Below are positions 58,318-64,000 of a DNA stretch of 64,000 nt, one piece after another (position 1 is the first letter of the stretch; every line of letters starts with the position of its first letter). A program made the translations under genes and the position numbers. The notes under the pieces were generated by a model that saw only the letters and a program-made list of their open reading frames with translations, was not told the origin of the DNA and did not search any database. Source of the stretch: Amorphophallus konjac (taxonomy: Eukaryota > Streptophyta > Magnoliopsida > Alismatales > Araceae); NCBI GenBank assembly GCA_022559845.1, contig CM040118.1, forward strand, positions 446,088,053 to 446,152,052. The letters are read 5' to 3'.

Positions 58318-58692
58318 TTAGCGGCCTCGTAATAAGATAACAAGCATCTCCAGCAATACAAAAAGAACACAAATTAGGATAATCAACAAAATCAATATGA
58401 TGGCAAAGTTTTGGAATGAAACAAGAGTAGGCGTCTGATGCATTGGGGTTGGCACATTAACGTCTTCATGTCCACCCCTGATCAATGGCCTCGCATGCGT
58501 CAATTGCCTTCCATGAGGCACGACATTTACAGACAATTGACCTCTCAATGCCTCCTCGGCCTCTTCAATGGACCTGAATCCCTTATACTTAGCCCCTGGG
58601 TATCCGTTGACTTGCGCATAACACTCTCCCCAAGTGTAGTACAATCCTGGAGAGCGCCCAACCCACACGACGTAACACTTAAAGTTTCCCAT
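58318..58692 (-). CDS. Small tail-anchored protein with RNase H1 N-terminal-type domain
   Basis: 124 residues from MGNFKCYVVWVGRSPG. Residues 4-47 match the RNase H1 N-terminal/caulimovirus viroplasmin-type domain (YVVWVGRSPGLY, WGECYAQVNGYPGAKYKGF, SIEEAEEAL), which binds RNA-DNA hybrids in RNase H1. A hydrophobic segment of about 25 residues (FAIILILLIILICVLFVLL) lies near the C-terminus, ending in RGR. A 3' splice site (CCTATCGTAG) lies just before the ATG, so the transcript may have a leader exon. No RNase H catalytic part is present. It lies in the same orientation as the Myb/SANT gene. Confidence 0.7.
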   Translation of the reverse strand: MGNFKCYVVWVGRSPGLYYTWGECYAQVNGYPGAKYKGFRSIEEAEEALRGQLSVNVVPHGRQLTHARPLIRGGHEDVNVPTPMHQTPTLVSFQNFAIILILLIILICVLFVLLEMLVILLRGR

Positions 58693-58961
58693 TACCAAAC
58701 TTCTTGCTTCCCTACGATAGGACAGAAGCAAGCAATAGACACATTTGTGAAATGAGTTAACAATGATTACAACAATTTTATAGAAATACGACATCATACA
58801 AATAGTAGCAAAGTACATGTATGACAAACTATAACCTAGGTCATGCAACACATACAACAAAAATCAGGAATGATACAACATCTTGCAATAAGTAGTACAA
58901 CACCATCCATAGACATAACCACATAGAACCATTCATAACACCATCCATAACTAGCACCACG

Positions 58962-60799
58962 TCACGGATCTTGATAGAAGATCCACCCCAACTTGTCTTC
59001 ATCATCGAGGGCCATGAAGATTGCTATGAAATCTGCGTCTTTGAACTGAATGGCTGCCCTGTACAACATGTCATGGGTGAAGCCAAGAAGACTCTTCAGC
59101 TACTGTAAACACATCTTGATTGAGCATGGATCTTCAATCGTGCCTACTGAAGAGGATGAAGGAACACTGTGGCTCTTGTGGAATTGAAGCCTTTCGTCAT
59201 TCAGTGAACATAGCCTTTCCAATGCGTCTACTTTTCCATCCTTGTTTTTGTTGCGCTTCTGCCTCGTTCTCCTATATGCAGGGGTCCTAGAACACCTTGC
59301 CTTATTTGGGGAGGTTGCCTCATCATCGGTGGGACTCTTAGTGGGTGGTGAAGGGGTATACTCTCCAGTCCCACTCGAGAACTGTTGAGAAGGTAAATGG
59401 GACTGAGATGCAAGCTGTCGTCCGTATTCTGATCGAGATATTCCCTCATGTTGTGTACAACATTGTGAGGGGGGCATAAAGAAAGGGTTGAAGTCTTGCT
59501 CAACATCTAGGGGAGGTGCATGTCCACTACCACCAAGGCCCATTGAAGTATGGTGGCCCCAATTAGGATCCTCGGGCCTTTGTTGCGACAGAGATGAGTC
59601 ATCGTCACCTACTGACTTTCGATCATCCAAATCAACGATAGGAGCATGAGTGTTGAATACAAGACTTCCTCGCGCCATTGTCTTCCCACACAGTATGTCC
59701 ATTTGCTCTTTGCACTCGAAAGGCTTCCCCAATAAGGTCTTGTACTCAGTGTTAGACTGAATTTCGAGGAGAGTAGAACATTTATTAGGTGAATAAGACC
59801 TAAATTGTATAATTTTTAGTGTTGTCAAATGAAATTGAACATACCGCTATTGCCTCCGCCCAAGCACCCTCATCAGGAGGCACTGGAAGTTTCTTGTCAT
59901 CGTCCCAACCCCAGCTAGTACGACCAAGCAATTGTTCAAGTAAGTGATATCTCATTTTCAAGTTCTTCCACCTGTTCATTAAATTACACTTATCTAGGTT
60001 TTGATTTGTCGCCTCATTGAATGGGCGGATGATTTCATTCCACACATGTGCTTTGAAATGGCATTGTTGACACATGTTCTTGTAATATTCATCCACCAAA
60101 AGATTGCACAAAATTATGTCTGAACGTCCACTCCAGTTGCACACACGGCTCTTGCCCTTCCTATCTGTAACATATTTATCTAAAAGAAGTAGACAAGATA
60201 AAATAAGAAGACAATGAGAATAAAGGCCACATATAATATTTTAGGAGTACAATAAATGAGGTATTCAAATGAAACCACATATTTAGGCAAATTATCATGG
60301 TCATTGGCCAATAAGGAGACATGCTTAAAAATTCACACTCCAAGATTGTCCCACGTACAGAATGTAGAATGAATAAGTTCATACGAGGGCAATGTCCTCC
60401 CCTTAAACCACATAACGAGCGGATTAAACTGTAAAAATTTACGGCAAGGGGTTAGGGAACATCATGTGAAAGCATTACAGACGTCGTTTTATGGTCATGC
60501 TCTTACACACCTCGTTATAGGCCTCCCATGATAGATCGCTACCAAGTAGTTGCTTAGAGTCACTGTCCCATGTGAAAGCCCCACTTATAATTAATTCTTG
60601 AGTTATGACATGGAATGATTTATAGAAGCCTAGTCTATGCTTCAAGTGAGCGACCGAAAAGTTCGTGCCACACTGTTCGTTGAACGACTTCCGCACAATG
60701 TCCCATGCATAAGACGGACTAAAATCACCCTGAACCAACTCTTGTACAATAAGTTCAAGGAATATTGTATCCATTTTCGACGTCCATAGGGCACCTATT
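58962..60799 (-). pseudogene. Two Myb/SANT-like domains gene, three exons visible
   Basis: Exons 60799-60507, 60164-59845 and 59756-58962 join in phase at GT-AG sites. Exon 1 has a Myb/SANT-like domain of the Myb_DNA-bind_3 type (ALWTSKMDTIFLELIVQEL ... WDIVRKSFNEQ ... LKHRLGFYKSFHVI). Exon 2 has a second, diverged copy (CNWSGRSDIILCNLLVDEYY, WNEIIRPFNE, LMNRWKNLKMRYHLLEQLL). Exon 3 is a Ser/Pro-rich region with a basic TRQKRNKNKDGK stretch and a C-terminal helix-rich segment. An in-frame TAG at 59100 stops it; the conserved tail continues to 58962. An upstream exon is missing. Such proteins partner PIF/Harbinger transposases or derive from them. Confidence 0.7.
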
Positions 60800-60840
60800 C
60801 TGAAACACAACATAATGGGGTGAGTCTGCTCACCATTCAT

Positions 60841-61128
60841 AAGTCACCCATCTTCTATTTATAGTAAAACATTAGCCTACTATTTTTTTTACAAGATAAA
60901 ATGTACTCTCATTATTTGCACTTTCTTATGTTCATGGAGTGTTACGTAAGTCTGTTACTTTTCTTAAGTCAAACTAATTTTTTAATTTCCATGGATTGCA
61001 GTATGTGATGTATAACAATAAAATGACATGATCTGTTATGGCCTTTTTAATGATATTCATTGATATCATGAACATCAGATAAGAAGAGTAAATGCACTTA
61101 CGCAGTTAATTCATCAGTCAAATGTGGA
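60841..61128. other. AT-rich non-coding stretch
   Basis: Upstream of the Myb/SANT exons, perhaps an intron of that gene. Nothing else is seen. Confidence 0.4.
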
Positions 61129-61520
61129 TATTTTGACATAATAAATCAGAGTTACACCTATATATGTATGCCCTCCAGGGGTAAATGAGACAATATAGCA
61201 TATAATTGAGGGCCACCATAACAATACATGTTATAAGAAGAATACATGAAGGAAAGAAGAAGAATGAACGTCAGATAAGAGAAAAAGGATGGTTTATGCA
61301 CTAGTTAAATGAATACATTTTGACATGATGAGAACAGATTTACAAGTGTACAAGTATGCAACATGATAAATTAATGAGACAATATAACATATAATTCCCA
61401 TGACCAGAAGTAAATGTGGACAAGCATAGTATATATATTTTGAAATAATAAATCATATGAGCAGCTATATATATATGCTCTTGTAAGATAAATGACACAA
61501 TAGAGCATGGCAACTACATA
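61129..61520. repeat. Three degenerate tandem copies of an AT-rich unit
   Basis: Each unit has TTTTGA-AT-AT(A)A, then TATATATG-type bases, then AAATGAGACAATATAACATA or a close variant, starting near 61129, 61316 and 61435. Unit length varies from about 120 to 190 bp. Confidence 0.55.
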
Positions 61521-62620
61521 TTTACATGACAATTACATGACACAATAAAAGCACAAATTATATGGCAATTGCAGATTTAAATTCTTCTGAAGCAGATGAC
61601 AATTACAAAAGGGGGAGAAGTCCAACATACCGGATTGTCACATCATGTCGCACAAATCAGGGGAGAAGACATAGTCCTCTAAATCTAGATAGTCAAAAGT
61701 CATAGAACATTAAGTTTATTTCAGAAAATCTGAATCATAGAGTTGACATTTAGAGGTAAGAACAATCATTCAAATGCATATGCATACAACATTGGACCTG
61801 AAGTTCTAATTTATTGAGTCTCTTCGGACACTTCTCAACTTTCAGATATGAAAACATATTTTCAGAAATCATTTATTCATCAGGATAGTTCTTTAATGAA
61901 CTGGAGACATATTAGTAAACAGAGAAGACGACAAAGGATCTGAAATACCAAGCTAAGGGGGAGAAAAAAGATACATAACTCCAACCTAGATGACTGGCAA
62001 CATTAACCACATGAAGGAAAAAATAGAAAAATAGCTTTAGGGGTAGTATGTTCAAACATACGCCAATATTCATTGGGGTAGTATGTTCAAGTCCATTATC
62101 AACTTATATTGAAGTAGCACTGTGGTAGTAAATTCAAAAAAGATGATGACGCATGCTTAACGTTTTGATGTTAGAAAAGAACAAGTCGACACTCGAACGG
62201 TGGATGACGTAAACATGGTTTTCTCCCCACCCAAGAATGGGTGTTAAAAAGATCTTCTTTCTTACAACAGATTTACTAGCAGATACAAAGACTAAGATAC
62301 GCACCTACGGACTTAAGGACACCGTCGACGTGAGGTGGCCGGAATGTGCAGTGCGAAGCACAGTAATGGTAGCCGAAAATGGGAGATAAATTGCACAATA
62401 ATAAGAACAGAGAATAGGAAGGGAGAAGAGCATACGAGCAAAATGTAAAAAGAGGCCTACCGTAAACACACGCAGACAGAGAGGGAACCGATTGCTAGCG
62501 CAACAAAGGGGGGCGGGGGAATATTCCCACAGTAGCCCTACTTATGGAGAGGAGATGGGGGTCGAAGTCAACCGGCCCCCTACTGCTCAGACGGGATGGG
62601 ATGGAAACCAGGCCCGTGAC
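61521..62620. other. Non-coding stretch without identified gene
   Basis: AT-rich. It contains two purine tracts, near 61608 and 61958, that resemble retroelement polypurine tracts but have no LTR beside them. Confidence 0.4.
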
Positions 62621-62749
62621 CTAGGGTTTCAGGGCTATCGCACAAAAGGGGTGTTGACTGGCTAGAGGACCATGTGAAAGGACGACCCGTGAGCTAGGGT
62701 TTCCACATGGCGATAACATCTCCAGAGGGCTTTGAGAGAGATCGGGATG

Positions 62750-62930
62750 TGGCTGAAGTGGAGATCTGCCTACCTCACGTTGGGAGAGGACGTCGAACCT
62801 TTCCATGAAGGTGAGAGGAGGATGACGCCGGGTGCCTACCTCAGACCGGTAGCTCGAAGGCAAGAGGAGGAAGACGCCGGTGACCTACCTGAGGTCGAGA
62901 GACAGGACTCCATGGCAGATGCGTGAAAAG
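62750..62930 (-). repeat. Short repeat with donor-like sites
   Basis: About 2.5 copies of a ~55-bp unit with GAGGAGGAAGACGCCGG and CCTACCTCA. On the minus strand each copy contains TGAGGTAGG, which resembles a 5' splice site. It may be a first, untranslated exon region of the transposon gene. Confidence 0.4.
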
Positions 62931-63029
62931 GAGAGGAGGACGGGGGTAGCTACTACGCAAGGCGAGGTCGGGACGAACATGAATTGAGGATAGAGGCGTG
63001 CTGTGCGATGTCTGTTAGAGAGGGCATGA

Positions 63030-63186
63030 TGAGCAGTGTTGGGACGGACGAAGGGTAGAATAGGAACCGATGCGAGGGGGATGTGAGAGAGGTAATCTGT
63101 CCCACCGTTTTAGGTGGGTCAATGTATCCCGCTCAACCGAGGGATATCCAGCCTGTTAAGTGGACTACTGTTATTCTTGTATCAAA
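63030..63186. repeat. Right arm of the ~150-bp inverted repeat
   Basis: Reverse complement of 42007-42157. The outer end reads GTTATTCTTGTATCA; a copy of TTATTCTTGTATCA also occurs at 41637. Confidence 0.7.
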
Positions 63187-63239
63187 GTAAAAAAGGTTAA
63201 AAGTTACTTATCCCCGGGTTAAATGAGGGGTATCCCTCT

Positions 63240-64000
63240 ATCAAAGAGGTGCTTAAAGTTTAGCTCATTAAGGCACAAACAACAGCTATAATGTAGATGA
63301 GGCACTTAGACACAATGCACATCAGATTTAATAGAAATAGCTCAAATGAGAACGGTAGAAACATAGTGAAGATCTAAATCATGCAAACATCTGTGAATGG
63401 GGATAGAGAAGATGGATCAATCGCACAAGAGCACACCCACTGCACCAGATGTTTTTAAGGTGGTTCAGTCTGCAAACCCGCAGACCTACATCCACCCCTC
63501 ACCAAACCGGTGAGGCTTTTCCACATGAGGATGACGTCCTCAACACACATGGGGACGACACCCCAAACACACACACACACACGGGGATGAGCCCCCCCCC
63601 CACACACACACACTGACAAAGAAAACAAGCTGCAAGAGCAACATAAACACTTCCAGTTTCTTACCAGAGCACCGGGCACACACACGATTTTGCAGATATG
63701 AAGTCACAAAGAAAAATAAGAAGAAGACACAAGAGAAAGACACACTGTGGTTTCAGAACAAAGTCTGGAAACTCTATCAGCAGATCTGAACACAAGTTTG
63801 ATTTATACTCTTCCTTCTATGATGTTGGCTGGTTGCAACAACAATTGCCTTCCTTTCTCTCCTTTCTCTCTTCTTTTTCTTCCTCTCTTTACAACACTGG
63901 TCTGGGTCGGCCAGATGCTGGGCTGCTCTCTTTTCTTCTCCTCTCTTTTTCTTCTCCTCAGATAAACAGATTAGGCACAGGCTCTTTCTTTCAGGCTTTC
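63240..64000 (-). repeat. Partial SIRE-like LTR running off the window
   Basis: It shares the CTGTGAATGGGGATAGAGAA region, the hairpin block (arms CCTCACC 63497-63503 and GGTGAGG 63509-63515), the CA tract and the GGGATGA block with the SIRE-like LTRs, but is well diverged. Its start is unclear and its end lies outside the window. Confidence 0.6.

Noticed and set aside
61600..61970. Plus-strand purine tracts as sign of another LTR element
   Set aside because: No LTR start, matching ends or gag/pol coding is found beside them.
62621..62926. Short reading frames on both strands near 62.7 kb
   Set aside because: They overlap a short GC-rich repeat and have no recognisable domain; an untranslated exon is more likely.

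Overview
This window is nuclear DNA of a flowering plant, from a repeat-dense, probably heterochromatic region. The evidence is the repeat content: SIRE-like Ty1/copia sequences, a Tat-lineage Ty3/gypsy element with two RNase H domains and an antisense plant-mobile-domain gene, a Del/Tekay-like gypsy remnant, plant L1-type LINEs whose ORF2 ends in RNase H, and a decayed transposon-type gene set with Myb/SANT-like DNA-binding exons. I cannot name the species. I see no rRNA, tRNA or CRISPR array, and no ordinary housekeeping gene. All coordinates were counted by hand and may be off by a few bases.

Layout. (1) 20-15032 is a SIRE-like copia element on the minus strand, flanked by the 5-bp target duplication AGGTA. 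It has gag but no recognisable pol. It carries an internal ~4.24-kb tandem duplication (gag, primer site, part of an LTR and a LINE scrap), so it shows three LTR starts. (2) 15402-41626 is a 26.2-kb Tat-lineage gypsy element on the minus strand, flanked by CCTAC. In sense order it reads 5' LTR, ORF1, gag, protease, RT, RNase H, second RNase H, integrase, a 41-bp minisatellite, a 79-bp minisatellite, then a convergent plus-strand seven-exon gene (19672-24689), polypurine tract and 3' LTR. (3) 41632-43911 is older host sequence holding diverged second copies of the DNA into which both elements inserted. (4) 43912-51792 is a truncated Del/Tekay-like gypsy (plus) fused to a truncated copia (minus). 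(5) 51793-63186 is a decayed transposon-like gene region split by a nearly full-length 6-kb LINE (51943-57994, 12-bp target duplication). An inverted repeat of about 150 bp (42007-42157 and 63030-63186) brackets this region and the retroelements inside it. (6) 63240-64000 is part of another SIRE-like LTR running off the window.

How the parts relate. All protein genes belong to mobile elements, and most carry nonsense codons that fit C-to-T decay of CAG, CAA or CGA. The most open reading frames are gag copy B (9981-11768), LINE ORF1 (56748-57905) and a small tail-anchored protein with an RNase H1 N-terminal-type domain (58318-58692). The antisense gene in the Tat element has canonical, phase-consistent introns and only two nonsense codons.

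The most interesting observations are RNA-like. A ~100-nt motif with a closing stem, an inner stem and a covarying UCRC-UAUGC-GYGA hairpin occurs six times, in two unrelated retroelement superfamilies. Three consecutive hairpins in the Tat LTR share one 16-nt loop but have different, still-paired stems. Each LTR family also carries its own array of short GC-rich palindromes.
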